Part shown: positions 37,847-47,612 of the stretch, piece after piece
How positions within the stretch are numbered: position 1 is the stretch's first letter
Layout: the number at the start of each line of letters is the position of its first letter
Source of the DNA: Candidatus Odyssella thessalonicensis L13
GTDB lineage: Bacteria; Pseudomonadota; Alphaproteobacteria; Paracaedibacterales; Paracaedibacteraceae
Assembly (NCBI RefSeq): GCF_000190415.1
Contig: NZ_AEWF01000001.1
Coordinates: 62,001-126,000, forward strand
Direction of reading: 5' to 3'
DNA: 64,000 nucleotides
Notes under the pieces: model-generated
Database searches by the model: none
Told to the model about the DNA's origin: nothing
The model's input: the letters and a program-made list of their open reading frames with translations, nothing else
Made by a program: the position numbers and the translations under genes

Positions 37847-37947
37847 TCAGCTTATATATGGCGATTTCAACAAGTTTTCTATTGCAGTAAAGCTGAGAAT
37901 AATGTAAATCTAATGTCAATTATGTGATTTATTTATAGAGATTAATA

Positions 37948-38334
37948 ATGGCTTTAAAAATTCGTTTAGCTCGTGGTGGCTCAAAAAAGCGTCCTTTCTA
38001 CAGAATCGTTGTTGCTGAAGCGACCGCACCCCGCGATGGTAAGTTTATTGAGAAAATTGGCACCTACAATCCATTGTTGGAACAAGGAAGTGCAGACCGC
38101 GTTGTCATCAACCATGAACGCGCTCAACATTGGCTTTCAGTTGGCGCCCAAGCGACCGACCGCGTTAATTTGTTCCTCGCTAAAGCTGGTCTTGTAAAAG
38201 CTGAAGAGAGAGCCGCTCAGACTAAAAAGTCTCAGCCACGTGCCAAAGCTCAACAACGCTTAAAAGAGCAAGCCGAGGCTGCTGAAGCTGCTCGTTTGGC
38301 TGCAGAAGAAGCAAAAGCTGCTGCAGCAGAATAA
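37948..38334 (+). CDS. rpsP: 30S ribosomal protein S16
   Basis: A 128-residue S16: [21 protein letters not shown] at the front and [11 protein letters not shown] after it are diagnostic (shown in parts). The last 45 residues are an Ala/Glu/Lys-rich tail ([20 protein letters not shown]), longer than in enterobacteria but common in alphaproteobacteria. It follows ffh by about 100 bases and ends at a strong terminator. Confidence 0.96.
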   Translation: MALKIRLARGGSKKRPFYRIVVAEATAPRDGKFIEKIGTYNPLLEQGSADRVVINHERAQHWLSVGAQATDRVNLFLAKAGLVKAEERAAQTKKSQPRAKAQQRLKEQAEAAEAARLAAEEAKAAAAE

Positions 38335-38644
38335 AATCCTTGCTTTTCAATAAGTAGCTGAACCCCGATTCATCGGGGTTTTTCAGTATATTATTGACTT
38401 TCTAGACTATTAGTGGGAAATTGCTGCTTATTAAGCCTGGCCCATTATAGAAGGTAAAAGCTAAAGGTCAGCTCGCCCTTTAAAATGTGTCTTTTTTAGA
38501 AGGACATATTTAAGCTATGGTTAAGAAAGCGACATAAAAGGAAACGCGTGTAAGAAAGTAATCCTATATGATTGGCCGGGCTCTTAAGGGGAGCAGTTCT
38601 AAATCAATCTTAATATTAATTCCGTCTACCAGGAATAGTAACCT
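38335..38644. other. Spacer between rpsP and rimM
   Basis: A 310-base gap. Apart from the terminator at 38361-38383 nothing is supported. The terminator means rimM probably has its own promoter here, unlike the usual tight rpsP-rimM spacing. Confidence 0.5.
38361..38383 (+). terminator. Rho-independent terminator after rpsP
   Basis: AACCCCGAT pairs perfectly with ATCGGGGTT around a two-base TC apex (effectively a four-base loop), followed by TTT. It lies 27 bases after the rpsP stop. Confidence 0.92.
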
Positions 38645-39187
38645 ATGTCTAAATCTCATCGAATAACTGATCCGACATTAATCAATCCTATTTGCATGGC
38701 GGAGATCACTTCACCGCATGGGATTCGCGGCGCTGTTAAAGTTAAAACATTCACAGAGTACTCTGAAGATCTCTTTGAGTATTCAACCCTCAGAGATCAT
38801 ACTGGCCGCCCTTATAATTTAAGCCTTTTTGCTCCTAAGCATAACGACCTCTTAGTGGTGACTATTGATGGTGTAAATAGCCGTGATGATGCTGAAGCAT
38901 TGCGTGGCGTTAAGTTGTATGTGGACCGTTCTGAGCTACCCGACCTTAATGAAGACGAGTTTTACTATGAGGATCTCGTGGGCTTGGATGTGGTTGATCA
39001 AGGCGGAGAAGAGGTAGGTACCGTGCTCGCTGTACAAAATTATGGTGCCGGCGACTTCTTTGATATCAAAACTTCCGAGAGTGAAATTTATACTTTGCCC
39101 TTTACTCAAGAAGCAGTGCCTCAAGTGGATATAAAAGCAGGCAAGATCATTATTGATAGCGCCTGCTTGCTAGGACGGGGTAAGTGA
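38645..39187 (+). CDS. rimM: Ribosome maturation factor RimM
   Basis: A 180-residue RimM, which binds S19 and helps 16S 3' domain assembly. The N-terminal barrel shows EITSPHGIRGAVKVKTFTEY; the linker and PRC barrel show EDEFYYEDLVGLDVVD, GTVLAVQNYGAGDFFDI and LPFTQEAVPQVD. The start carries a short extension before ICMAEI. The usual next genes trmD and rplS are not here; a chemoreceptor gene on the other strand follows. Confidence 0.95.
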   Translation: MSKSHRITDPTLINPICMAEITSPHGIRGAVKVKTFTEYSEDLFEYSTLRDHTGRPYNLSLFAPKHNDLLVVTIDGVNSRDDAEALRGVKLYVDRSELPDLNEDEFYYEDLVGLDVVDQGGEEVGTVLAVQNYGAGDFFDIKTSESEIYTLPFTQEAVPQVDIKAGKIIIDSACLLGRGK

Positions 39188-39420
39188 GAAGATTGAGCGT
39201 AGAGCTAATGCAGTCTATAAAAGTCCGAGCCGAAGTCAATCGGAGGAAATATTCATAGAGCGGATTAAAGTATGGCAAAAGAGCTTAGGCTTTTTCCAAA
39301 CACTAGGCATCACATACGCTATATATAGCTCTCTCTTTAAGTAACAGAGATAATCCTTATACAGAACATTTGCAAAATTCAAATAACTCGAGCTTAGTCA
39401 GGCACTTTCTGCAGAATCGA

Positions 39421-40749
39421 CTAGCTATGGTTGATGCTCCGGTTTGTACTACTATTTATATTAGTAGTAAAGAAGCTGATCTCATCACTTAAATCTTTGA
39501 TCTCTTTTGCGAGCTCATTGGCTGAATTCACCGCTGTTTTAACTGAAGTATAAGTTTCTTCAGCAATCTCTTTCACATCCTCTATATTCCCGCTAACACT
39601 TTGGGTGCTAATTGCAGCCTCATTCATATTATTGCTAATTTGTTGGGTCGAGGAATGTTGACTTTCAACGGCAGAAGAGACAGCAGTAGAGATCTCACTA
39701 ATACGATTAATCGTTCCACTAATCGTCTCAATAGCAGTTACAGTCCCTTGAATAAAAGATTGAATATTCTGAACTTGGTTAACAATCTTATCAGTGGCCA
39801 TTACTGTTTCTCTTGCAAGATTCTTAACTTCTGAGGCTACGACAGCGAACCCCTTACCAGCGGCTTGCCCTGAGCGAGCAGCTTCAATAGTAGCATTGAG
39901 AGCAAGTAAGTTTGTTTGGCCTGCAATATCACTTATGAGTTTTATAATGTTATTAATCTCTAAGGAGGCTTCTTTTAAATTATTTATTGTTTGCGTTGCA
40001 CTTTCTGCTTCATGCGAAGCCTCGTCTGCAACAATTTTTGCTTCCTCAACTTGCGATCTAATCTTGTTGATAGATTCATGAAGCTCTGAGGTAGTGGTGG
40101 CAACATAACTAACATTTGCTCGTACGCTTTCTACCTCCTTAACAACTGCAGAGTTTTTTGCTAAAGAAGTCTCTGACATAGTTGTTAACGAGGCACAATG
40201 GCGTTGAACGCTCGCTGAAGCCTCTTGAACATTATTAACAACAGTTTTAATGTTTTTTCGAAATTCTTCTGAAGCTTGGATTAAGAAATTATTTTTACTT
40301 TGGGCTGTTCTAATTGTTTCATTTATTAATCTGCCCCCTTTTTTAAATTGTCCTATAAGTCCTGTTAAGATAATTTGACGGTAATATTGACCATTTTCTA
40401 TAGCCTCCATTGATGCGCACGATTCGCGAAGGAAAGCATCGAGCACATCAATAATGTCATTGCATAGCCAAGAAAGGTTACCCAGATTCCCTTTCTCTTC
40501 TATTTTAACAATCCGCTCCTCAAGATCACCTTGTTTCCATTTTTCTAACAGGGGAATTATTTTATTTATATGCTTCTCTGCTTTATAGAGTAAGACTACC
40601 ACCAGCCCTGCCATACTCATAGTAAAGAGACAGGTAAATGATAGATTGCGTGGATTGAAAAGCAAATAATATATTATATTGCCAAGCTGTATAAGCAGAA
40701 GCGCAACGCTTATCCATAGTGCTTTAGATAGAGAGGATAAATTCATCAT
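39421..40749 (-). CDS. Methyl-accepting chemotaxis signalling protein (Aer-like signalling half)
   Basis: I choose ATG at 40749 (442 residues, MMNLSSL) because GGAAGGA lies just upstream; the longest frame from 40839 would overlap the PAS gene by 116 bases. Two hydrophobic segments near residues 9-60 form a membrane hairpin (ALWISVALLLIQLGNIIYYL and FTMSMAGLVVVLLY), then a HAMP-like region, then a chemoreceptor signalling domain with the hairpin tip DIAGQTNLLALNATIEAARSG, region split at AAGKGFAVVASEVK. The tip binds CheA and CheW. The gene overlaps the PAS gene by 26 bases; together they equal one Aer-type receptor. Confidence 0.88.
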   Translation of the reverse strand: MMNLSSLSKALWISVALLLIQLGNIIYYLLFNPRNLSFTCLFTMSMAGLVVVLLYKAEKHINKIIPLLEKWKQGDLEERIVKIEEKGNLGNLSWLCNDIIDVLDAFLRESCASMEAIENGQYYRQIILTGLIGQFKKGGRLINETIRTAQSKNNFLIQASEEFRKNIKTVVNNVQEASASVQRHCASLTTMSETSLAKNSAVVKEVESVRANVSYVATTTSELHESINKIRSQVEEAKIVADEASHEAESATQTINNLKEASLEINNIIKLISDIAGQTNLLALNATIEAARSGQAAGKGFAVVASEVKNLARETVMATDKIVNQVQNIQSFIQGTVTAIETISGTINRISEISTAVSSAVESQHSSTQQISNNMNEAAISTQSVSGNIEDVKEIAEETYTSVKTAVNSANELAKEIKDLSDEISFFTTNINSSTNRSINHS

Positions 40750-41242
40750 AGCTTTTTCCTTCCTTTGAAAGGATGTCCATAAGAAGTCTTGTAGAGCAAT
40801 CAATGCTTTCTTTGCGATTGGAATGCTTGCGCTCTTCAATCAGCAATTGCTCATATATCTGTTTGATAACCGCTATAGCTTCCTTTTTAGGTTTTCTACG
40901 ATTTGAATGGTAGCCAATAATTTGGCCATTTCCATTGAAAGTAGGAGTTATATGGGCAAACACCCAATAATATTGTCCTCCTTTACATAGATTCCTAACA
41001 TACGCAAAGATCTCTTTACCGCTGGAAATCCTATCCCACATCATTTTATAGATACAGCGAGGCATATGCGGATGCCTTATTATATTATGGGGACGGCCAA
41101 GAAGCTCTTTCTCATTATACCCCGAAATTTTAATAAATACTTGATTGCAGTATTGAATACGCCCAGCTGTATCAGTGCGGCTTACTATAAGCTCGTTTTC
41201 ACTGAAAGTGAGTTCTGTATCTAAGGCAATAATTTTTGACAT
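40724..41242 (-). CDS. Aer-type PAS sensor protein
   Basis: A 172-residue protein with a PAS domain in residues about 10-120. IVSRTDTAGRIQYCNQVFIK, ISGYNEKELLGRPHNIIRHP, MPRCIYKMMW and GGQYYWVFAHITP match the FAD-binding PAS of the aerotaxis receptor Aer closely. The C-terminal 50 residues are helical (AIAVIKQIYEQLLIEERKH). In Aer this domain is fused to a membrane anchor and signalling domain; here those are in the next, overlapping gene. Likely role: redox or oxygen sensing that drives swimming behaviour. Confidence 0.88.
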   Translation of the reverse strand: MSKIIALDTELTFSENELIVSRTDTAGRIQYCNQVFIKISGYNEKELLGRPHNIIRHPHMPRCIYKMMWDRISSGKEIFAYVRNLCKGGQYYWVFAHITPTFNGNGQIIGYHSNRRKPKKEAIAVIKQIYEQLLIEERKHSNRKESIDCSTRLLMDILSKEGKSYDEFILSI

Positions 41243-42155
41243 AACTCCGCCTCCACACTGAGCTAATTATTCATTCCTAGCAATCAATCTACTTCCCCAC
41301 CCTATCTATAAAAGGGGGTGGTTTATTCTTTCCAGTTTCTCCTTAGGCCTGTAGGTCCGCCGTAAAATTGGTTAATTTTTTATTCTTATATAAGCTCCTG
41401 AAAAATAAAGATAAATATGCTATCTTTCCAGTTAGTGTTAATATTTTGAATTGTGCCTTAAAAGTATTAATAAGTGGTTATTAATATTGAATTTATTTCT
41501 ACCTAAGCGACTGAGGCTCACTTAATAATTCTCTTTTAAATCTTACTACCCGCCAGTTTTTAAAAAAGCGTATAAAAAGGGGGTATTGAATGAAGGATGA
41601 AAAGCATTGAAAGATAAAAGTAGTTAGCGCAAGTTTTAGAATATTTCTTTTACAAGGTCTGCTAAAATAAAAGCCCTAAACACCTTTATGCAGAAAGTAT
41701 CTCTCTATCTTCCCAAGTATCCGGTAAGAAAAAAGCGGCCATCGCAATGACTTTAGGAGTCCTGAGCGCCGCCAACTGTTAACATTGCAGCCTGGCAAGA
41801 TACATTGAAAATGCCAGCCAAAGATTTGCCGTTCATCGTGGGGAACCTTTTCCAAGCGTCAGATATTGGGAGCAACATGTGGGGACTGTTACCGTAGGGA
41901 AGGTGAATATAGAAGCTATACAGCACACTATCGAATAATAGGGAGAACATCACAAAAAGACGGCTTAGAATCTTAAAGTTCTAGCGTTTACGTTTGCATC
42001 AGCTCTGTTAGCGTTTGCCAGACTACCGGCATAAGCAAGTAGGAGCCGATACAAGTTTTTATAGGATCAGAATAAGTTGATATAAAGGCACAGAATAAGG
42101 AGCAATTGAGCTCCTTTTCTTGTTATGTTTTTCCTGTCTTTTATTAGAAAGGATT
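41243..42155. other. 913-base stretch without a supported gene
   Basis: The stretch lies between the PAS gene start and the end of the F-box/LRR gene. A plus-strand frame near 41692-41770 reads like an exported-protein start (GKKKAAIAMTLGVLSAANC) but hits a stop; the same frame then stays open to about 41938 (RYIENASQRFAVHRGEPFPS). This could be a dead gene, but it matches no family I know. A terminator-like hairpin lies at 42097-42119. Confidence 0.35.
42097..42119. terminator. Hairpin near the end of the F-box/LRR gene
   Basis: AAGGAGC pairs with GCTCCTT across a six-base loop. A T-rich run follows on the plus strand; the minus-strand run is weaker. It could end transcription of the minus-strand F-box/LRR gene. 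Confidence 0.45.
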
Positions 42156-44423
42156 TTATTCAGTAGCAATTATATAAAGGTGGGGTTTTCTTTCTTCCAT
42201 CTCTTTAGTTCGGTCTGTAAGGCTTATAATTGTGCTATCATCCAGGTCTTCGCTCGACATACGCACAGCCAGACATCTTAAAGTCGTGTTTTCCCCTACA
42301 GTTTGCTCTAAAGTTTCTACCCATTCATCTTCATCGTCTTCTTCCATATTAAATCTACGTAACAATTCAATATATTCAAGAGATTTATTAGTTTTGAGGA
42401 CTAGCTCTAAGACGTCCATAATCGGAGTATCATTTTCGAAGGGACCTACAATTAAAGACTCAAGGGTATGATTGGTGGTTAAAGAAGTTAAGAAAATTGC
42501 TATATCTGTTTCAAGCAAAGAGTTATGTGCCAAGTTTAAAACTTTAAGTGTCGTATTATGTGTTAAGGCACAGGCCATAGCTTGGACTGCTTTAAGCTTA
42601 GCCGCTTCATTCTCATTCTCTTCCATTGTGCAGCTGAGATCTAGCCACTGCAAAGCTCGGTTCTTCCTTAAAGCTTTAGCTAAAAATCTTATTCCTTTTG
42701 ACCCCAGTGGGCTGGTAAACAGCTCAAGTTTCCTGAGTACTGTATTGCTTGCTAATGCCTCTGCTAACAGCTTGGCTGTTTCTTGACTAAACCTATTTTG
42801 ACCCGCCTTTAGAGAAGTAATTGTCCTATTTGTTTTTACCAGGGTTGCAATCTCTGTGCCAATTGCATCGCCATAGTGTCCATCGGTTAAATCCAACTTT
42901 TGAAAGTTAGGAGCAGCAGAAATAATCTTAAGCAAAGCTTGTACTGAGTCAACGCTGACGTCTTTATGAATGCGTAAGTCGGTCAGCAGCCATGGAAATA
43001 AAATTTTAGCTACCATATGGTTACTGGTGAAGTCTAATTTAACCATCATACCATTTGTCGGTATTAAAGCCGCAATTCCAGATGTTGTCCCATGTTTATC
43101 GTCACTATAATCAAGCTTAAGATATTTTAAAGACTTAGCTTGTGTTAATGCTTGGCTTAAGATAGAGATCTGCGAACTGCTAAATTCCATTCCTAAAAGG
43201 TTAACAGAAACCAGTCCCGTATTTAGCTGAAATAATCTGCTTAAAATTCGAATATTTTCCTCATTCCTTTCCAGGTTAGTATATCTAAGGTCCAGACTCG
43301 TAAGATTTGGGTGCTTTCCTAAGGTTTCTACTAAGGAAATTAGCGTTTGGGGGGGGAGTGAGCCAAGGGGCCATTTTTTTAAAGATAGAGTTCTAAGATG
43401 GCTTGTATCATTAATGAATTTTATAACTTTCTCAATATAGAGAGGAAGTTTGCTTTCATTTATCGTTCTGGCCTGCTCATCTTCACATATTATAGAGTAA
43501 TTGGTATAAAATGGCCAAGAGGTGAAACGGTCAAGGTTCCATGGACAGCACGCAGTTGGATGGGTCGCTAAAGAGCTTAGCATCTGAGATTGAGCAGAGG
43601 TTGGAAAGAGGCTTGAGGAATTGCCCAAGCTATTCCATAGTTGGCTGAGGTCGTTGGAGTTCCATCCATACAAGGCAAATATTAGGGGTTTTTCATTATA
43701 GTCTGCTGTATAGTATCTTTCGTAATGAAAGCGAAGATTAAGATTAGGGTAATTTTCTAGAAGAGATTTAGCCGTTTCAATTTTATCCTGTTCTTGATTC
43801 CATTCTGTAGGGGCTGCCACTGTTATAGTGTCTATTGGCGGCGTGAGGTCTTTTAAAACATTCAAGAATTTTTCATCAGGTAAGAAATCAATTGCCAAAT
43901 GTGAGAGCTTATAAGGGTTGACTAAGCGTCCATCAGCGTGGCGATGCAAGAATTTCTTCAAATCTTTGCGCGTCTTAATGAGCGTCTGAGTAGATTTACT
44001 CAGAAGTTCAGTAGCTACTTGACACCAGGCAGAAGAGACAAGACGAGCGTTCTCTTTGAGATCACTTTTTGGAAGCAGCTTTAAAATTTGGAAAAGAAGT
44101 TCATTAGGAAGATCATATGATAAGCTTAAAAGAGTTTTTTGGCCAGCATTGTCTAGGCTAACGATGGTTTTTGAGGTTTCTCTGGCTTGCTGTTCTTGCT
44201 CTTGACCAAGTAGGAAAACGTCCATTTCCTCCAAGGATAATCTCCTACGCGCTCTTTTTGGAGATCTTTCCTCCTCATTAAGTTGTAAATTAGTTTCTTG
44301 TCCTGCCGATTGCAAGCTCTCATAATTACGTTTAAAAGAGTCCTTTTCCATTGCAGTGGCTAAAGAGGCTAAGCTGCACCATCCAAAAATCTGTAATAAT
44401 CTTTTTATAGAATACTTTTTCAT
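42156..44423 (-). CDS. Exported F-box / leucine-rich-repeat protein with NLS-like stretch
   Basis: A 755-residue protein. Residues 1-24 are a signal peptide (LLQIFGWCSLASLATA, then MEKD). KRARRR at residues 55-60 is an NLS-like basic cluster. Residues about 101-140 form an F-box-like domain (YDLPNELLFQILKLLPKSDL, ARLVSSAW). From about residue 340 to 740 there are ribonuclease-inhibitor-type leucine-rich repeats (NLTSLDLRYTNL, SLKYLKLDYS, VLRKLELFTSPLGSKG, ALQWLDLSC, TLKVLNLAHNSL). F-box plus LRR is the layout of eukaryotic FBXL proteins, which choose substrates for SCF ubiquitin ligases. I infer a host-directed mimic; delivery route and substrate are unknown. Confidence 0.75.
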   Translation of the reverse strand: MKKYSIKRLLQIFGWCSLASLATAMEKDSFKRNYESLQSAGQETNLQLNEEERSPKRARRRLSLEEMDVFLLGQEQEQQARETSKTIVSLDNAGQKTLLSLSYDLPNELLFQILKLLPKSDLKENARLVSSAWCQVATELLSKSTQTLIKTRKDLKKFLHRHADGRLVNPYKLSHLAIDFLPDEKFLNVLKDLTPPIDTITVAAPTEWNQEQDKIETAKSLLENYPNLNLRFHYERYYTADYNEKPLIFALYGWNSNDLSQLWNSLGNSSSLFPTSAQSQMLSSLATHPTACCPWNLDRFTSWPFYTNYSIICEDEQARTINESKLPLYIEKVIKFINDTSHLRTLSLKKWPLGSLPPQTLISLVETLGKHPNLTSLDLRYTNLERNEENIRILSRLFQLNTGLVSVNLLGMEFSSSQISILSQALTQAKSLKYLKLDYSDDKHGTTSGIAALIPTNGMMVKLDFTSNHMVAKILFPWLLTDLRIHKDVSVDSVQALLKIISAAPNFQKLDLTDGHYGDAIGTEIATLVKTNRTITSLKAGQNRFSQETAKLLAEALASNTVLRKLELFTSPLGSKGIRFLAKALRKNRALQWLDLSCTMEENENEAAKLKAVQAMACALTHNTTLKVLNLAHNSLLETDIAIFLTSLTTNHTLESLIVGPFENDTPIMDVLELVLKTNKSLEYIELLRRFNMEEDDEDEWVETLEQTVGENTTLRCLAVRMSSEDLDDSTIISLTDRTKEMEERKPHLYIIATE

Positions 44424-44616
44424 TTTTGCCTTTATAGATTTATTTATTTTAAATTCATATAGTCAAACCAGTTAAATTATACAAGTAAAATTTATTGTAT
44501 TCAGTATGTTAACTATACGAGAGGGAAGGTGATGAAATTGCTGTCTGACCTTTCTGATGGGATCAGCGGAAACTCCTTGCAATTAAGATTTTAATTTGTT
44601 AACAATAAAGCATATT

Positions 44617-44703
44617 GCGGTCGTGGCGGAATTGGTAGACGCGCAGCGTTGAGGTCGCTGTGGGGGAGACCCCGTGGAAGTTCGAGTCTTCTCGACCGCA
44701 CCA
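44617..44703 (+). tRNA. tRNA-Leu (anticodon GAG)
   Basis: An 87-base class II tRNA. Acceptor stem GCGGTCG pairs with CGACCGC, then A and encoded CCA at 44701-44703. The anticodon stem CAGCG/CGCTG closes the loop TTGAGGT with anticodon GAG at 44651-44653. A long variable arm (GTGGGGGAGACCCCGT region) and the GTTCGAGTC T-arm are present. It reads CUC and CUU leucine codons. Confidence 0.96.
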
Positions 44704-44852
44704 TCTCTTTTAAAATCCTTTCTCCTGATTAAATAACCCTCTTCTTTGACTGGTTGCTAAAGCCATAGCGAATTTCTTTGCAAATGCTCGTAATCTTGCT
44801 CATGATACTCCTTAACTATCTATCCACTTCTTAAGATTTAAGGAAGCAAGAA

Positions 44853-45422
44853 ATGCAGAAGCTGCGGTGCGCATGGGTGCCTTTAGATAAGCCAGACTAT
44901 ATTGATTATCATGATCTAGAGTGGGGGGTTCCGATTCATGATGACCGTAAGCATTTCGAAATGCTTATCTTAGAAGGGGCGCAGGCAGGATTAACCTGGT
45001 ATACCATCCTTAAGAAGCGGCAAGGCTATCGCCAAGCGTTTTGTAACTTTGATCCAGCGCTGGTGGCACAGCTAACAGATAGTGATTTAGAAAATATCCT
45101 TGCTCATGCTGAGATTGTGCGCAATCGCTTGAAAGTTTTCTCCGCTCGCCAAAATGCACGGGTGTTTCTACAGATCCAATCTGAGTTTGGCTCCTTTAAT
45201 GAGTATGTCTGGTCCTTTGTCGGCGGCAAGCCCTTGATTAATCGTCCTGGCACACTGGCGAATGTACCCGCTCAAACTCCAGAGTCAGATGCGCTGTCAA
45301 AAGATCTCAAGAAGCGGGGAATGAACTTTGTCGGCTCCACCATTATGTATGCGTATATGCAAGCCACCGGTTTGGTTGATGATCATCTGCAGGGATGTTT
45401 TAAATGTAGTGCAGGAAAGTAG
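44853..45422 (+). CDS. tag: DNA-3-methyladenine glycosylase I
   Basis: A 189-residue Tag protein, the usual length. It removes 3-methyladenine from alkylated DNA. LRCAWVP and DYHDLEWGVPIHDD supply the first zinc Cys and the His; FEMLILEGAQAGLTWYTIL holds the base-pocket Glu, with LKKRQGYRQAF after it. The C-terminal DDHLQGCFKC gives the remaining His and Cys zinc ligands. It converges on the mutase gene, ending 40 bases from it. Confidence 0.95.
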   Translation: MQKLRCAWVPLDKPDYIDYHDLEWGVPIHDDRKHFEMLILEGAQAGLTWYTILKKRQGYRQAFCNFDPALVAQLTDSDLENILAHAEIVRNRLKVFSARQNARVFLQIQSEFGSFNEYVWSFVGGKPLINRPGTLANVPAQTPESDALSKDLKKRGMNFVGSTIMYAYMQATGLVDDHLQGCFKCSAGK

Positions 45423-45462
45423 CTGTAATTCTTTTAGTGTATCTTCCTTAAGCAGGCCTTGG

Positions 45463-47565
45463 TTAACAATCACTCGGTAAAACCTTGAGAGTTTGCTCCA
45501 CAATATCTGTTAAGCTGGTACCCGGCGTAAATAGGGCGGCGACTCCCGCCTCCACTAAGTATTGATGATCCTGAGGCGGCAGAATCCCCCCACAAATGAC
45601 CTTAATGTCGGTAGCTCCTTCTTGCTTAAGCTCCTCAATTAATTGAGGAATTAAGGTTTTATGGCCTGCTGCTAACGAGGAAATGCCAATAACATGGACA
45701 TCATTTTCAATGGCTTGCTTGACGACTTCAGCTGGCGTCATAAATAAGGGGCCTAAATCGACATCAAAGCCAGCATCGGCAAACGCAGTTGCAATAATCT
45801 TGATGCCGCGATCATGGCCGTCTTGGCCCAGTTTAGCTAAAAGGATGCGCGGTTGCCGGCCCTCTTTTAGGGCAAATTGCTTAACTTTGTCAAATATCTC
45901 TAGAAATTTGGGATCAGTGCTCATGGCTCTTTGCCAGACTCCGGTTAAGGGTTTAACAGGGGCTTGATAGCGCCCAAAGCAGTCTTCCAAAGCAGCGGAA
46001 ATCTCCCCTAATGTCGCCCGTACCCGGGCGGCCTTAATGGCAATCGCCAAGAGATTGTCTGGGCTTTGGCTGGCTTGTCGCAGTTCCTTTAAGCAGTCTG
46101 CCACAGCTTGAGGATCTCGTTGCTTCTTAATATCTTCTAAGGCTAGAAGCTGCTTTTTACGGACTGCTTCGGTATCAATTTCCAGGACGTCAATGTCTGG
46201 CTGTAAATCGCTTTGGTATTTATTGACACCCACGATCACATCTTGTTGGGTGTCGAGACGAATCTGCCGTTGGGTTGCGGCTTCTTCAATGCGCCGTTTG
46301 GGAATGCCAAGCTGAATGGCTTTGGTCATACCGCCTAACTCTTCAATCTCTGCAATGTAGTCTTTAGCTTTATTGATTAAGGATTGGGTGAGGGACTCGA
46401 GGTAATAACTGCCGCCTAAAGGATCAACCACCTTTGTAATATTGGTTTCTTCCGCCAGAATCAGCTGCGTATGGCGCGCCACACGGGCACTTTGCGAGGT
46501 TGGGAGCCCCAAGGCTTCATCGTAAGAATTGGTATGGAGCGATTGGGTGCCACCCAATACTGCCGCCAAGGCTTCAATTGTGGTCCGGACAACATTATTG
46601 ATAGGATCCTGATAAGACAGGCTAACACCGGAAGTCTGGCAATGGGTACGGAGCATTAAGCTTTGCGGGTTTTTAGGATTAAATTGCCCCATAAGCTCAG
46701 CCCATAAAGTGCGGGCCGCTCTCAGCTTGGCAATCTCACTGAAAAAGTCCATGCCAATACCGAAAAAGAACGACAGGCGCGGGGCAAACTCATCAATTTC
46801 GAGGCCCGTTTTTAAGGCGGTACGGACATATTCCAAGCCATCGGCTAAAGTATACGCTAATTCTTGGGCGGGTGTGGCCCCGGCTTCATGCATATGATAG
46901 CCAGAAATTGATATTGGATTAAAGCGCGGGAGATTTTTAGCACAGTAAGCAATAATATCACCAACAATTCGCATGCTGGGCTCAGGGGGATAAATAAAGG
47001 TATTGCGGACTAAAAACTCTTTTAAAATGTCATTTTGAATGGTGCCTGAGAGCTGATTTTGCGCCACGCCTTGTTCTTCAGCAGCGACAATATAGAAGGC
47101 CATAATGGGAATCACGGCCCCATTCATGGTCATCGAAACACTCATTTGATCCAAGGGAATGCCGGCAAATAAACGCTTCATATCTTCTACCGTATCAATG
47201 GCCACCCCAGCTTTACCGACATCGCCGGCGACGCGGGGGTGATCGGAATCATAACCGCGATGGGTCGCCAGATCAAAGGCAACCGATAAGGCCGTTTGTC
47301 CGCCTTTTAAGCATTCATGATAGAAGGCATTGGTAGTTTCAGCAGAAGAAAATCCCGCATATTGACGAATAGTCCAGGGCCGATTGGTATACATGGTGGC
47401 GCGGATGCCGCGGATGTAAGGCGGTAGGCCAGGAGAAGAGGGAGGGGGGCAGGCTTGAGTATAAAGGGGAGATAATGCAATGCCATCGACTGTTTGCCAA
47501 TTAAGACTTTCTACAGAGCTACTTTTTAACTCTTTGTGCGCTAGCTCTTTCCATTGGTTTTCCAT
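45463..47565 (-). CDS. Methylmalonyl-CoA mutase (single-chain, B12-dependent)
   Basis: A 700-residue mutase like E. coli ScpA, with catalytic and B12 domains in one chain. It converts (R)-methylmalonyl-CoA to succinyl-CoA using adenosylcobalamin. The TIM barrel shows [36 protein letters not shown] and the substrate-binding [10 protein letters not shown]. The C-terminal domain has the cobalt-ligand motif [20 protein letters not shown] and later GGILPPQDH. The epimerase partner is at 13698-14096. No mutase chaperone (MeaB) gene is next to it. Confidence 0.95.
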   Translation of the reverse strand: MENQWKELAHKELKSSSVESLNWQTVDGIALSPLYTQACPPPSSPGLPPYIRGIRATMYTNRPWTIRQYAGFSSAETTNAFYHECLKGGQTALSVAFDLATHRGYDSDHPRVAGDVGKAGVAIDTVEDMKRLFAGIPLDQMSVSMTMNGAVIPIMAFYIVAAEEQGVAQNQLSGTIQNDILKEFLVRNTFIYPPEPSMRIVGDIIAYCAKNLPRFNPISISGYHMHEAGATPAQELAYTLADGLEYVRTALKTGLEIDEFAPRLSFFFGIGMDFFSEIAKLRAARTLWAELMGQFNPKNPQSLMLRTHCQTSGVSLSYQDPINNVVRTTIEALAAVLGGTQSLHTNSYDEALGLPTSQSARVARHTQLILAEETNITKVVDPLGGSYYLESLTQSLINKAKDYIAEIEELGGMTKAIQLGIPKRRIEEAATQRQIRLDTQQDVIVGVNKYQSDLQPDIDVLEIDTEAVRKKQLLALEDIKKQRDPQAVADCLKELRQASQSPDNLLAIAIKAARVRATLGEISAALEDCFGRYQAPVKPLTGVWQRAMSTDPKFLEIFDKVKQFALKEGRQPRILLAKLGQDGHDRGIKIIATAFADAGFDVDLGPLFMTPAEVVKQAIENDVHVIGISSLAAGHKTLIPQLIEELKQEGATDIKVICGGILPPQDHQYLVEAGVAALFTPGTSLTDIVEQTLKVLPSDC

Positions 47566-47612
47566 ACTTACACTCAGCTATAATTCTTTTGAAAATTATA
47601 TCTTAGTAAATC

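Noticed and set aside
41295-41322. CCACCC/GGGTGG hairpin near the PAS gene start
   Set aside because: It lies upstream of the minus-strand gene with no plus-strand gene to terminate and no clear T-run, so no role is supported.
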